This document shows, in pieces, positions 8,438 through 17,111 of a stretch of DNA of 64,000 nucleotides (the stretch's first letter is position 1; the number at the start of each line of letters is the position of its first letter). Under the pieces are notes generated by a model, which saw only the letters and a list, made by a program, of their open reading frames with translations, ran no database searches and was not told the origin of the DNA. The stretch is taken from assembly GCF_016907255.1 (NCBI RefSeq), contig NZ_JAFBBQ010000001.1, positions 744,001 to 808,000 of the forward strand, given 5' to 3'. This DNA is from Microbacterium keratanolyticum. GTDB lineage: Bacteria; Actinomycetota; Actinomycetes; Actinomycetales; Microbacteriaceae. The position numbers and the translations under genes were made by a program.

Positions 8438-9339
8438 GCCTGGTCTCCTCCAGTGGAGATGTCGGTGGCGCGGGTGCGCGGCACGACGATCATGGGAACG
8501 GGGAGCTCGTGCAGCATCTTCGCCGCTGTCGAGCCCAGGAACAGCCGACGTGGCTGTGCGAGACGGCTGGATCCGACGAGAACGATCTCGCCGTCCTGCC
8601 AGGGAAGGTGGGCGACGGCGTCTTCGACGCTGTCACCGGCAGCACGTTCGACATCCGCCGAGACGCCCTCGGGAAGAGATGCCCGCGCCTGGGCCAGGAC
8701 GTCGTCGCCGTGCACATTGCGCACCAGCGTGATCGCGCCGGTGTCGAGTCCGGGCGGGACGTCGAACGGCACGAGCGAGATGAGTCGCAGTGAGCCTCCG
8801 CTCGCGCTGGCGAGGCTCACTGCTTCTTCCAGAAGCACGTCGGCACCGGGTCGGGTGCCGATGGCTGCTGTCACGCGCGTGATCGGGGTGTCGATTCGCG
8901 TGCGAGTTGCGGACCCGGCGGGCGCGAGCGCCACCGGGATGGTCGAGGAGTGCAGAAGCTCGGATGCCACGGAGCCGAGGCGGTGCCGGCCGAAGGTCGA
9001 GCCGTTCGCGGCGCCGACGACGATGAGGCGTGCCCCGAACTCCTCGCCCGCGGCGATGAGGCCCGCGGCGAAGGACTCCTCGAAGCGCACGTGCCCGCTG
9101 CGCGTGATGTCCTGCGGGACCTGAGCGAGCGCATCGCGCAGCCACTCCTGCGCCTGTGCGCGGATGTGGGCCTCGTAGGCGCGCTCCGGCGGCACGGCGG
9201 CGCTGCGTGTGCCCTCAGAGGGCAGCACGATCACGAGGTGCAGACGCATCCCGAGCCCGCGGGCCAGGCGCGCGCCGAGCGCGAGAGCATCCGCTCCCGA
9301 CTCCGTCGCGGTGTAGCCGACGACGATCGCGCCGCTCAT
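8434..9339 (-). CDS. Tandem-domain universal stress protein (UspA family)
   Basis: The protein has 301 residues with two Usp domains. Domain 1 starts AIVVGYTATESGADALALGARLA. Domain 2 starts around residue 150 (RVTAAIGTRPGADVLLEEAVSLA). ATP-binding G-2X-G-9X-G(S/T)-type loops appear as IVVGAANGSTFGRHRLGSVAS at the end of domain 1 and as a shorter LVGSSRLAQPRRLFLGSTAAK at the end of domain 2. It is translationally coupled on both sides, overlapping the oxidase upstream and the permease downstream by 4 bp each. A stress protein embedded between an oxidase and a transporter suggests a role with that pathway, for example against the H2O2 the oxidase makes. That is inference. Confidence 0.85.
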   Translation of the reverse strand: MSGAIVVGYTATESGADALALGARLARGLGMRLHLVIVLPSEGTRSAAVPPERAYEAHIRAQAQEWLRDALAQVPQDITRSGHVRFEESFAAGLIAAGEEFGARLIVVGAANGSTFGRHRLGSVASELLHSSTIPVALAPAGSATRTRIDTPITRVTAAIGTRPGADVLLEEAVSLASASGGSLRLISLVPFDVPPGLDTGAITLVRNVHGDDVLAQARASLPEGVSADVERAAGDSVEDAVAHLPWQDGEIVLVGSSRLAQPRRLFLGSTAAKMLHELPVPMIVVPRTRATDISTGGDQA

Positions 9340-10694
9340 GCCCGGCTCGCTTCAACGATCGAGGAGGCTGCGAGGCGCCCCATCCGGATCGCACCGTCGA
9401 CGTGCTGGTAGCCGGCGCCCGCCATGTCGCTGCAGGCGAAGTGGATCGGGCCGACGGCCTCACGAAGGTCCGGACCGTAGCGGTGCAGGCCACCCATGTC
9501 GAAGCTCGCAGCATAGGCGCCGCGGGTCCACTCCTCGCTCCCCCAGTCGCTCTCGTAGTAGACGACGGGGTTCTTCGCCTCTTCGCCGTAGTAGTGCGAG
9601 AGGGACTCGAGGATGCGCTCCTTGCGCTCCTCTGCGCTGAGGGTGAACAGGTCGTCGGCGTTTTGATCGCTGACGAAGCCGACCAGTGTGCCGCGCTCGT
9701 CGCCGTGGTTGCTGTTGTCGTACGCCTCGTGCGACAGCTCGTAAGGGCTGAAGGCGGTTCCCGACAGACCCTTCTCCCGCCAGAACGGGGTCTCGTAGAC
9801 CGCGTGCACCTTGATGACGAAGCCCATCGACAGGTGCTGGTGCAGCTGGTGCTGACGACGCGGCAACGCGGGCACGAAGCTGATCCGGTTGTAGAGCACA
9901 GGAGCGTGCGCGAGGATCGCGAAGCGGCCGCGGACCGTCAGGTCATCGGTCGTCACCGTGACGCCCCCGTCGCCCCATTCGAGTGTGCGCACGGGCTGGT
10001 TCAGGTGCACGTCGTCGCCCAGACGCTCGGCAAGCAGCAGCGGAACCTGCTGCAGACCACCGACGACGCGCTTGTCGAGGATGAAGTCGGCATCGACGAG
10101 GTTCGAGTACGACCCGGCGGATGCGGCCATCAGCAGCGACTGCAGCAGAGAGAACGCGTGTGTGGGCTTCGTGAGCATGGCTGAGCCCGTCGCGAACGCC
10201 AGGTTGCGCACGGCCTCGTCATCGTCGGTCTGCTCGCGCAGCCAGGCATCCCAGGTGATGGCGTCCCACTCAGCGGCCTTTGGATGCTCCCAGGGGCGGT
10301 CCGGATCGATCTCGGACACCATCTGATCGAGCAGCGACGTGACCTCGGCGATCACGCGCTCCGTCTCGGGTGCGACCGGGAACATCTCACCGGTGAAGCG
10401 GTGCACCGCGCCATCGGGTCCGACGTACACGCTGTCGCCCTCGCGGTATCGGCTGAAGGTCTCCAGGCCGAGCTCGGCGACGGTCTCGATGAGCGCGTCC
10501 TGGTCGGGCGACACCCACTGGCCGCCGATCTCCAGCATCGCGCCGTCGATGACGTCGGTCCACAGGCGTCCGCCGACACGGTCGCGGGCCTCGAGCACCG
10601 CCACCGAGAGTCCGGCTTTTCGCAATTCGTTGGCGGCGGTGAGTCCGGCAGCGCCTGCGCCGACGATCACTACGTCGCGGGTGATCTCAACCAT
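9336..10694 (-). CDS. puo: FAD-dependent putrescine/monoamine oxidase
   Basis: The protein is 452 residues. The N-terminus holds the FAD dinucleotide motif VGAGAAGLTAANELRKAG (residues 11-28), followed by EARDRVGGR. GGQWVSPDQ lies near residue 57, and the C-terminal FAD-covering motif is ACSDMAGAGYQHVDGAIRMG. This pattern matches actinobacterial putrescine oxidases (Puo, flavin amine oxidase family), which turn putrescine plus O2 into 4-aminobutanal, ammonia and H2O2. The neighbourhood (permease, two SSADH-type dehydrogenases, GabT) supports putrescine as substrate over aromatic amines. An AAAGGAG lies 11 bp before the ATG. The stop overlaps the next start by 4 bp. Confidence 0.82.
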   Translation of the reverse strand: MVEITRDVVIVGAGAAGLTAANELRKAGLSVAVLEARDRVGGRLWTDVIDGAMLEIGGQWVSPDQDALIETVAELGLETFSRYREGDSVYVGPDGAVHRFTGEMFPVAPETERVIAEVTSLLDQMVSEIDPDRPWEHPKAAEWDAITWDAWLREQTDDDEAVRNLAFATGSAMLTKPTHAFSLLQSLLMAASAGSYSNLVDADFILDKRVVGGLQQVPLLLAERLGDDVHLNQPVRTLEWGDGGVTVTTDDLTVRGRFAILAHAPVLYNRISFVPALPRRQHQLHQHLSMGFVIKVHAVYETPFWREKGLSGTAFSPYELSHEAYDNSNHGDERGTLVGFVSDQNADDLFTLSAEERKERILESLSHYYGEEAKNPVVYYESDWGSEEWTRGAYAASFDMGGLHRYGPDLREAVGPIHFACSDMAGAGYQHVDGAIRMGRLAASSIVEASRA

Positions 10695-10741
10695 TCACAC
10701 AACTCCTTTGTTCATGAACCATGAGGGTGTTCGGTGAAGTA

Positions 10742-10782
10742 CCGGTCGCGCCTCGACATCCCCCGACACGAGGCGCGACCGG
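10742..10782 (-). terminator. Hairpin terminator between gabT and puo
   Basis: A perfect 14-bp inverted repeat (CCGGTCGCGCCTCG with its complement) around a 13-nt loop begins 5 bp after the gabT stop. It probably separates gabT from the puo-usp-permease-gabD transcript, which would then need its own promoter in 10695-10741. Confidence 0.65.
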
Positions 10783-10787
10783 ACGTC

Positions 10788-12149
10788 TCAGGCGGACGCC
10801 AGGGCCGCGGCGACGACGTCGAGGCCCTCGTTCAGCAGCTCGTCGCCGATCGACAGCGGCGGCAGGAAGCGGATGACGTTGCCGTAGGTGCCGCAGGTGA
10901 GAACGATCACGCCCTCCGCGATGCAGGCCTTGGCGACGGCAGCGGTGAGCGCCGCATCCGGAGCATTCGTCTCCGGATCCACGAACTCAGCCGCGATCAT
11001 CGCACCGTGTCCGCGGATGTCGCCGATACGAGCGTCCGAGGCCTGGATCGCGGTGAGACGCGCCTTCAGGCTCTCGCCGATCTGCTGCGCGCGCTCGATG
11101 AGGCCCTCGTTCTCGAACACGTCGATCGCCGCGAGAGCCGCAGCGCAGGCGACGGGGTTGCCCCCATAGGTGCCGCCGAGACCGCCGGCGTGCGAGGCAT
11201 CCATAATCTCTGCGCGCCCTGTGACGGCGGCGAGCGGAAGACCTGCCGCGATGCCCTTGGCGGTCGTGATGAGGTCGGGCTCGATGCCGAAGATCTCACT
11301 CGCGAACATCGCTCCCGTGCGGGCGAAGCCCGTCTGCACCTCGTCGGCGATGAAGACGACGCCGTTCGCACGGCACCAGTCGACGATCGCGTTGAGGAAT
11401 CCGTCTGCGGGGACGATGAAGCCGCCCTCGCCCTGGATGGGCTCGATGATGATCGCCGCGAGGTTGTCGGCGCCGATCTGCTTCTCCAGCTGCAGAATGG
11501 CTCGGGCTGCGGCATCCGCTCCGCTCAGTCCGTCGCGGAACGGGTACGACATCGGCGCGCGGTAGACCTCGGGGGCGAACGGCCCGAAGCCGCTCTTGTA
11601 GGGCATCGACTTCGCGGTGAGCGCCATCGTGAGGTTCGTGCGGCCATGGTATCCGTGGTCGAAGGCGACGACGGCCTGACGGCCCGTGTGCTTGCGGGCG
11701 ATCTTGATCGCGTTCTCGACGGCCTCGGCACCCGAGTTGAACAGCGCGGTCTTCTTCGCGAAGGAACCGGGCGTGACGCGGTTGAGCGCCTCGGCGACCT
11801 CGATGTACGACTCGTAGGGCGAGATCATGAAACAGGTGTGCGTGAACTGCGCCGCCTGCGCGGCGACCGCCGCGACGACCTTCGGGTGCGCGTTGCCGAC
11901 GCTCGTGACCGCGATCCCCGAACCGAGGTCGATCAGGGAGTTGCCGTCGGCATCGACGACCACGCCACCGCCCGCGGCAACAGCGGCCACGGGAACCGTG
12001 TGCCCGACGCCCGCCGGAACCGCGTTGGCCTTGCGCGCGAGGATCTCGGCCGAGCGCGGCCCGGGAAGGGCGGTGACCAGGCGGCGCTCCTGCGGGAGCG
12101 AGGGTCCGCCGAGGGGGGCTGCGTCGGTTGCGGCGTCGAGGAGAGTCAT
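10788..12149 (-). CDS. gabT: 4-aminobutyrate--2-oxoglutarate transaminase
   Basis: The protein has 453 residues and belongs to the class III aminotransferases. Visible motifs are FNSGAEAVENAIKIAR for cofactor phosphate binding, AFDHGYHGRTNLTMALTAK and IIIEPIQGEGGFIVP. FIADEVQTGFARTG supplies the Asp that contacts the pyridine nitrogen, and the PLP lysine lies in ITTAKGIAAGLPLAAV. It converts GABA and 2-oxoglutarate to succinate semialdehyde and glutamate. The open frame extends upstream to 12296, but the ATG at 12149 begins the conserved part and leaves room for a divergent promoter. It is transcribed away from the PucR/GabR-like regulator. Confidence 0.92.
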   Translation of the reverse strand: MTLLDAATDAAPLGGPSLPQERRLVTALPGPRSAEILARKANAVPAGVGHTVPVAAVAAGGGVVVDADGNSLIDLGSGIAVTSVGNAHPKVVAAVAAQAAQFTHTCFMISPYESYIEVAEALNRVTPGSFAKKTALFNSGAEAVENAIKIARKHTGRQAVVAFDHGYHGRTNLTMALTAKSMPYKSGFGPFAPEVYRAPMSYPFRDGLSGADAAARAILQLEKQIGADNLAAIIIEPIQGEGGFIVPADGFLNAIVDWCRANGVVFIADEVQTGFARTGAMFASEIFGIEPDLITTAKGIAAGLPLAAVTGRAEIMDASHAGGLGGTYGGNPVACAAALAAIDVFENEGLIERAQQIGESLKARLTAIQASDARIGDIRGHGAMIAAEFVDPETNAPDAALTAAVAKACIAEGVIVLTCGTYGNVIRFLPPLSIGDELLNEGLDVVAAALASA

Positions 12150-12185
12150 GGTGGCGAGCGTACGAGGGCGCGGGAACAGATGCAC

Positions 12186-12230
12186 TCGCCGGAGCGTACA
12201 ATTCCAGGGAGACTTTCGCCGGAACGTATA
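12186..12230. promoter_or_regulatory. Pair of 15-bp direct repeats in the gabT/gabR divergent region
   Basis: TCGCCGGAGCGTACA (12186-12200) and TCGCCGGAACGTATA (12216-12230) match at 13 of 15 positions and are exactly 30 bp apart, about three helical turns. They fill the space between gabT and the PucR-type gene. This is the arrangement expected for an activator dimer binding on one face of the DNA. A shorter GAGCGTACG at 12156-12164 resembles the core but is out of register. Confidence 0.6.
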
Positions 12231-12244
12231 AAGGATGCTGCGCC

Positions 12245-13744
12245 ATGACGGACGCTCCCACGCTGCGCACATTGCTGCGGCGCTCGGATCTCGCACTCGA
12301 GCTCGTCTCGCCCGTCGACACCGCGCTCCTGGATCGCCCCCTGCGGTGGGTGCACAGCTCCGACCTCGCCGACCCCACGCCGTTCCTCACAGAAGACCTG
12401 GTGCTGCTGACGACCGGCACCCAGTTCCGCGATGAGGACTCCGTCGCCGCGCACGCCTACGTCCGGCGGCTCGCGGAACGCGGCGTCGCCGGACTCGGCT
12501 TCGGCACAGAGGTGCATCGCGCGGGCATCCCCGCCGAGCTCATCGCCGCCTGCGCAGAGGTGGGGATGCCGCTCTTCGAGGTGCCCTACCGCACGCCCTT
12601 CATCGCCATCGCCCGCGCGCACGCCGAGGCGATCGCCGCACAGGCCTACGCACGACGCACCTGGGCGCTCGACACCCAGCGCGCGCTCGCGATCGCCGCA
12701 CTCCGCCCTCGGGGTCTCGAGTCCACCCTGAGTGAACTCGCCCGCAGGCTCGACGTCTGGGTCGGGCTCTTCGATGCGACGGGATCGCTCGCCCATCAGC
12801 ATCCGCAGACCGCCCTTGACGCCGAGACACGGCAGGATCTCGCCGCTCACGCCGGCGATCTCATCGCGCGCGGCGCTCAGGCGACACAGTCCTTCACCGT
12901 GGGAGCGCAGCCGTTCCTGCTGTTCACGCTCGGCCGCGGCGGCAGCCTGCGGGGCGTCATCGCCCTCGCCACCGGTGCGCTCGATCCGGAAGCGCGCACC
13001 GTCGTGACCTCGGTCATCGCGATGGCGGGGCTCGCCCGCGAGCAGAGCGAGCAGCTCGGCCGACGCACGGCACGCCTCAACCGCCAGGTGCTCGAATCGC
13101 TCCTGCTCGACGATCCGACGCTCGCCCGTCGCGTGCTGGGTGCCGTGCCGCCGGCGCCGATCGTAGTCGCCGTCGCGGAGGCGAATGCTCCTGCCGAGGC
13201 GATCATCGAATGGTGCGAGCGACGCCGCGCGAACGATGCAATCCCGTTCTTCGCCGCCGAAGGCCGCGAAGGACTCACGCTGTGCGTCTCGGCGAGGCAC
13301 GAAGACCTGATCACAGAGGCAGCGGAGCGGTTCACCGCACGCTGGGGCGTGTCCGAGGCCGACGGCTACTCGGCCTTCGCGCGGCTGCACGAGCAGGCGC
13401 ACCTCGCACTTGCACGCGGAACAGGTCCGGTGTCGCGGTACAGCGATGCGGCGAGCGCGAGCATGATCGGCGCGCTCGCGACCGACGAGGCGCGCATGGT
13501 CGCCGAGTCACGCCTGGCTCCGGTGCGACGACACGACGAGGCGTCCGGAACCGACCTCGAACGCACCCTGCGTGTGTGGCTGGAGCACGATGCGAAACTC
13601 GACGCGGCGGCTGCCGCGCTGGGCGTGCACCGCCACACGGTGCGCAGTCGCGTGGCGCAGGCATCCGCTCTGCTCGGCCTCGACCTCTCGACCTTCCCGG
13701 CGCGCGCCGAACTCTGGGTCGCACTGTCGACGCTGAGCGACTGA
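12245..13744 (+). CDS. PucR-family transcriptional regulator, GabR-like
   Basis: The protein has 499 residues. Residues 1-120 form a PucR N-terminal sensing domain (LRWVHSSDLADPTPFL, LVLLTTGTQF, RGVAGLGFGTEVHRAGIP). The C-terminus is the PucR helix-turn-helix LDAAAAALGVHRHTVRSRVAQASALLGL at about 455-482. The ATG at 12245 follows AAAGGATGCTGCGCC. In Corynebacterium glutamicum the PucR-type protein GabR activates gabTDP. The divergent position next to gabT and the direct repeats between them make the same role likely here, with GABA or an early intermediate as effector. That is inference from family and location. Confidence 0.85.
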   Translation: MTDAPTLRTLLRRSDLALELVSPVDTALLDRPLRWVHSSDLADPTPFLTEDLVLLTTGTQFRDEDSVAAHAYVRRLAERGVAGLGFGTEVHRAGIPAELIAACAEVGMPLFEVPYRTPFIAIARAHAEAIAAQAYARRTWALDTQRALAIAALRPRGLESTLSELARRLDVWVGLFDATGSLAHQHPQTALDAETRQDLAAHAGDLIARGAQATQSFTVGAQPFLLFTLGRGGSLRGVIALATGALDPEARTVVTSVIAMAGLAREQSEQLGRRTARLNRQVLESLLLDDPTLARRVLGAVPPAPIVVAVAEANAPAEAIIEWCERRRANDAIPFFAAEGREGLTLCVSARHEDLITEAAERFTARWGVSEADGYSAFARLHEQAHLALARGTGPVSRYSDAASASMIGALATDEARMVAESRLAPVRRHDEASGTDLERTLRVWLEHDAKLDAAAAALGVHRHTVRSRVAQASALLGLDLSTFPARAELWVALSTLSD

Positions 13745-13800
13745 GTCACTCCGCGTCCCGACACTTCCCTCGGCCGAGAGCCCTCGGCCATGATGGGGCC

Positions 13801-14652
13801 ATGACGACTTCACCCGTGCTGCCTGCCCTCCCCGACTCCGTCACGATCTCGGAGGTCCCCGTCGCCGATGGCGTCTCGCTGCGCGTGCTGCGCGCGGGAT
13901 CGGGCACTCCCCTGGTGATGCTGCCCGGCTGGACGTGCTCCGCCGACTTCTTCGTGCACCAGCTCACCGGCCTCTCCGACGGGTTCGATGTGATCGCGAT
14001 CGACCCGCGCGGACACGGCGGATCATCCAAGCCCCTGACGGGCAACACCTTCGCGCAGCGTGGGAACGACCTCGCCGCTCTCGTCGATGCGCTCGGGCTC
14101 GACCGGTTCGTGCTGCTCGGCTGGTCGTTCGGCGTTCTGGACGCGCTCAGCTACATCCGCTCCCACGGCACGGATCGCATCGAGAAGCTCGTGATCGTGG
14201 ATGAGACCCCGAAGGTTCCCGCCGACCCGGCGGATGCGTCGGAGTGGGGCGAGGCGCCGCTCACGCACGACGGCATCGTCGGACTGCAGCGCGCGGTCCT
14301 GGATGACCGCGTCGGATTCTGGACCGCCTACGCGAGCTACATGATCGGTTCGGAGAACGCCGACGACGTCGCTCGCATCGTCGAACTCGGCCTGCAGACC
14401 CCCGAGCACATCGCGGTCGCCTCCGTCATGGACGGCGCGACGAGCGACTACTCGGCCGAAGCCGCCTCCGCGAGCGTCGCCGTGCCGACGCTGTTCCTCG
14501 CGCGCGAGGACTGGGCCGATGACGCACGCACCTGGGTCACGGCGCACATGCCTCAGGCTCAGTTCGACACGATCCCGCTGCACATGGGATTCGCAACGCA
14601 CGCCGAGGACTTCAACGCGAAGGTGCGGGAGTTCGCCGCGGCGAACGCTTAG
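13801..14652 (+). CDS. Alpha/beta-fold hydrolase
   Basis: The protein is 283 residues. The nucleophile elbow is GWSFGVL (Ser about residue 119), after the oxyanion region MLPGWTCSADFF and the IDPRGHGGSSKP strand. The acid is probably in FLAREDWADDARTW and the histidine in HMGFATHAEDF. It resembles the non-haem chloroperoxidase/esterase branch of the fold. The substrate is unknown. It follows the PucR-type gene by 56 bp on the same strand and could be co-transcribed with it. Its 3' end overlaps the convergent RpiR-type gene by 4 bp. Confidence 0.75.
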   Translation: MTTSPVLPALPDSVTISEVPVADGVSLRVLRAGSGTPLVMLPGWTCSADFFVHQLTGLSDGFDVIAIDPRGHGGSSKPLTGNTFAQRGNDLAALVDALGLDRFVLLGWSFGVLDALSYIRSHGTDRIEKLVIVDETPKVPADPADASEWGEAPLTHDGIVGLQRAVLDDRVGFWTAYASYMIGSENADDVARIVELGLQTPEHIAVASVMDGATSDYSAEAASASVAVPTLFLAREDWADDARTWVTAHMPQAQFDTIPLHMGFATHAEDFNAKVREFAAANA

Positions 14653-15515
14653 CTCGCGCTCTCGCCGAGGTTGTTCGACACCACCTCGAGCGCGTGTGCC
14701 CGTGCCTCACGGGCATCCGCGCCGCGCTCGGCGGCGACCGCATCGGCGAAGACCTCTGCGAACACGAGGTAGGCGACGCGCGAGGTGTGCTCGAGCTCAT
14801 CGCGAAAACTCACCCCGGACGGTGCGATCACGAGCGACCTGCTCGCCAGCTCGGTCAGAGCGGAGGACGCGAACGAGGTCATCGCGATGAGTTCGGCGCC
14901 TCCCTGCGCGGCCGCCGACGCGACGCGCAGGCTCGCCTCGTTCGCGCCCGATCCGCTCACGATGATGCAGGCGTCATCCGCCGTGAGGTGACGTGCGGCG
15001 ATCTGCTGCGCGATGGCGTCGGCGATGAACTCGGCCGGGCGCCCTGCGGCCGTGAGGCGCATGGCGAGATCGCTCGCGATGGGCGACGAGAGCCCGTTCG
15101 CGAGGATCAAGAGTCTCCGTGACTGCGCGGCGATGCGCACGGCATCCGCCACGGCCTCCGCGTCGAGCACGCTCGCGAGCGCAGGAAGCGACGCGGCGAG
15201 ACGATCGATCTCGCCGCGCATGCGTCCGAGCACGCTCGGCCCGTGATCGATGTGCCCCTCGTTCCCCCGCGCGAGCTCGGCGGCGAGTGCGACCCGCAGC
15301 TGCGGGTAGCCGCGATAGCCGAAGCTCTGGCAGGTGCGCACGACCGTGGCCCGGCCGACGCCCGCCCGTTCCGCGACCTCTTGCGCCGTCCATTCGACGA
15401 CGTCCGCGGGGTGTGCGGCGACCAGGTCGGCGACGCGGCGCTCGGCGGGCTGGAGGGTGTTGCGCACAGTGGCGATGCGGGCGAGGGGCGGGGCGCTAGC
15501 GGAGAACTCGGGCAC
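14649..15515 (-). CDS. RpiR-family transcriptional regulator (HTH plus SIS domain)
   Basis: The predicted protein is 288 residues. It has an N-terminal RpiR helix-turn-helix (LQPAERRVADLVAAHPADVV, then AERAGVGRATVVRTCQSFGYRGYPQLR) and a SIS sugar-phosphate isomerase domain at about 100-240 (ILANGLSSPIASDLAMRL, CIIVSGSGANEASLRVASAA). SIS domains in this family sense phosphosugars. I chose the GTG at 15515 because GGAGGG lies 6 bp upstream. The longer ATG start at 15560 would run 65 bp into phnE. It is the last gene of the phn-type ABC operon and overlaps phnE by 20 bp, so it is probably the local regulator. Confidence 0.8.
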   Translation of the reverse strand: MPEFSASAPPLARIATVRNTLQPAERRVADLVAAHPADVVEWTAQEVAERAGVGRATVVRTCQSFGYRGYPQLRVALAAELARGNEGHIDHGPSVLGRMRGEIDRLAASLPALASVLDAEAVADAVRIAAQSRRLLILANGLSSPIASDLAMRLTAAGRPAEFIADAIAQQIAARHLTADDACIIVSGSGANEASLRVASAAAQGGAELIAMTSFASSALTELASRSLVIAPSGVSFRDELEHTSRVAYLVFAEVFADAVAAERGADAREARAHALEVVSNNLGESAS

Positions 15516-16311
15516 GGGATCCCTCCATGATGCGTCGGCGAATGGCGCCGGAGGCTCCATCGATCAGCATCGTGACGATGACGACGACGATCAGCAGCAC
15601 ACCGACCGTCGACCACTCACGGTACTGCGTGTACGAGGTGAGCATGTCGCCGATTCCGCCCACTCCGATGAGGCCCAGCACGGCGGACGAGCGGACGTTG
15701 ATCTCGAAGCGATACAGCCAGAACGACCAGAACACGGGCTCGGCCTGCGGCCAGACGCCCCAGCGCAGCACCTGCGCCGTCGATCCTCCTGCGGCCCGCG
15801 CTGCTTCGATCGGCCCGGGCGGCACAGCCTCGACCGCCTCATACCCCCATTTGCCGAGGGTGCCGATGCCGTTGATCGCGAGTGCGAGTGCCCCTGTGAA
15901 CGGGGTCAGGCCGGTCACCGAGAGGATGACGATCGCGATGATGATCTCAGGCACAGCACGGATGAGCGAGAAAAGGCCGCGCAGCAGCGCGCGCAGCCAG
16001 GCCGGGCCGAAGCCGCGAGCGGCGAGCAGGCTCAGCGGCGTCGCGAGCAGAATGCCGAGGATCGTCCCCACCCAGGCCATCTCGACGCTGCGCCAGGTCT
16101 GCCACAGTGCCTCGGGCAGCTTCTCCCAGTTGGGCGCAGCGAACATGAGGCCGAAGTAGCGCACGATCTCGGCAGGGAGATCGGCGAGTCGCTCCCAGGC
16201 GATGTCGACCGACCAGAACGCGAGCACGGCGGCGGCGGTGATGACGAGCCATCCGACGACAGCCCATGGCCGCCGTGGTCTCTGCGGGAGTTGCAGCGTT
16301 GGCGCGGTCAT
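15496..16311 (-). CDS. phnE: Phosphonate-type ABC transporter permease (second PhnE)
   Basis: The protein has 271 residues and about six membrane segments. The permease EAA loop appears as GPIEAARAAGGSTAQVLRWG, followed by FEINVRSSAVLGLIGVGGIG, the hallmark of PhnE permeases. It follows the first permease gene with a 4-bp ATGA overlap. With PhnC and the PhnD-type protein it would form an importer for phosphonates, phosphite or a phosphate ester. The SIS-domain regulator hints at a sugar-linked phosphorus compound. Confidence 0.85.
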   Translation of the reverse strand: MTAPTLQLPQRPRRPWAVVGWLVITAAAVLAFWSVDIAWERLADLPAEIVRYFGLMFAAPNWEKLPEALWQTWRSVEMAWVGTILGILLATPLSLLAARGFGPAWLRALLRGLFSLIRAVPEIIIAIVILSVTGLTPFTGALALAINGIGTLGKWGYEAVEAVPPGPIEAARAAGGSTAQVLRWGVWPQAEPVFWSFWLYRFEINVRSSAVLGLIGVGGIGDMLTSYTQYREWSTVGVLLIVVVIVTMLIDGASGAIRRRIMEGSRARVLR

Positions 16312-17111
16312 ACGAGCCGCCGCCGGATCGCGTCGCTGACAATGTCGATGACGATCACCACGATGAGGATCTCCAGGATGATGAGTGAGAGCTGGTCGTA
16401 GCGGTAGAAGGTGCGCACGGCGTCGATGAGAAGTCCGAGACCGCCAGCCCCGACCAGGCCGAGCACGGTCGAGGCCCGCACGTTGAGCTCGAAGGCATAG
16501 AGCGCCTGGTTCGCGAACGCCGGCCACGCGTCGGGCAGCGCGAGCGTGCGGTTGATCTGCGTCTGCGTCGCCCCCACGGCGCGCCCCGCTTCGAGCGGGC
16601 CGGTGTCGTTGGTGTCGATGGCTTCCGAGACGAGTTTGACGACGATGCCGATGTTGAACAGCAGCAGCGCCAGGATGCCGGGCAGCGCTCCGACGCCGAC
16701 CATCGCCACCAGGATGGCCGCGTACAGCAGGTCGGGAACCGCACGGACGACATTCAGCACACCGCGCACCACCATGCGCGTCGCGGTGGTCGGGTTCGTG
16801 TTCCGCGCCGCCCAGAAGCTCACCGGCAGCGCGACGGCGGCGCCCAGCACGGAGGCGATGACGGCCATCTGCAGGGTCTCGATGAGCGGCGGGATCGTGC
16901 GCGGGAAGAAACTCCAGTCGGGCACGAGCAGCTTCACGATCTTGTCGGCGCCGTTCTGCCAGTTGCGAGTGATCGCGCCCAGATCGACGCCGATCCCGAT
17001 GCCGGGTAGGCACATGACGACCGTGATCGCCACGATCACCAGGGCGATCACGGGAGCCTTCCACGCACCCTTCGGCTTCGGCGGGAGCGCAAGTCGGTCG
17101 ATTGTGCTCAC
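16308..17111 (-). CDS. phnE: Phosphonate-type ABC transporter permease (first PhnE)
   Basis: The protein is 267 residues with about six membrane spans. The coupling loop reads [20 protein letters not shown], followed by [20 protein letters not shown]. It is a paralogue of the neighbouring permease, as in phosphonate importers with two PhnE subunits. The start is a GTG whose first four bases overlap the PhnC stop (GTGA). Membrane segments lie roughly at residues 18-38, 75-100, 115-140, 145-165, 215-235 and 240-260. Confidence 0.85.
   Translation of the reverse strand: MSTIDRLALPPKPKGAWKAPVIALVIVAITVVMCLPGIGIGVDLGAITRNWQNGADKIVKLLVPDWSFFPRTIPPLIETLQMAVIASVLGAAVALPVSFWAARNTNPTTATRMVVRGVLNVVRAVPDLLYAAILVAMVGVGALPGILALLLFNIGIVVKLVSEAIDTNDTGPLEAGRAVGATQTQINRTLALPDAWPAFANQALYAFELNVRASTVLGLVGAGGLGLLIDAVRTFYRYDQLSLIILEILIVVIVIDIVSDAIRRRLV

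Noticed and set aside
4274..9124. 1616-codon open frame on the plus strand
   Set aside because: It is antisense to two aldehyde dehydrogenases, the permease and a stress protein, all with intact active-site motifs. Its product is a low-complexity Arg/Asp/Glu/His-rich string typical of GC-rich antisense frames.
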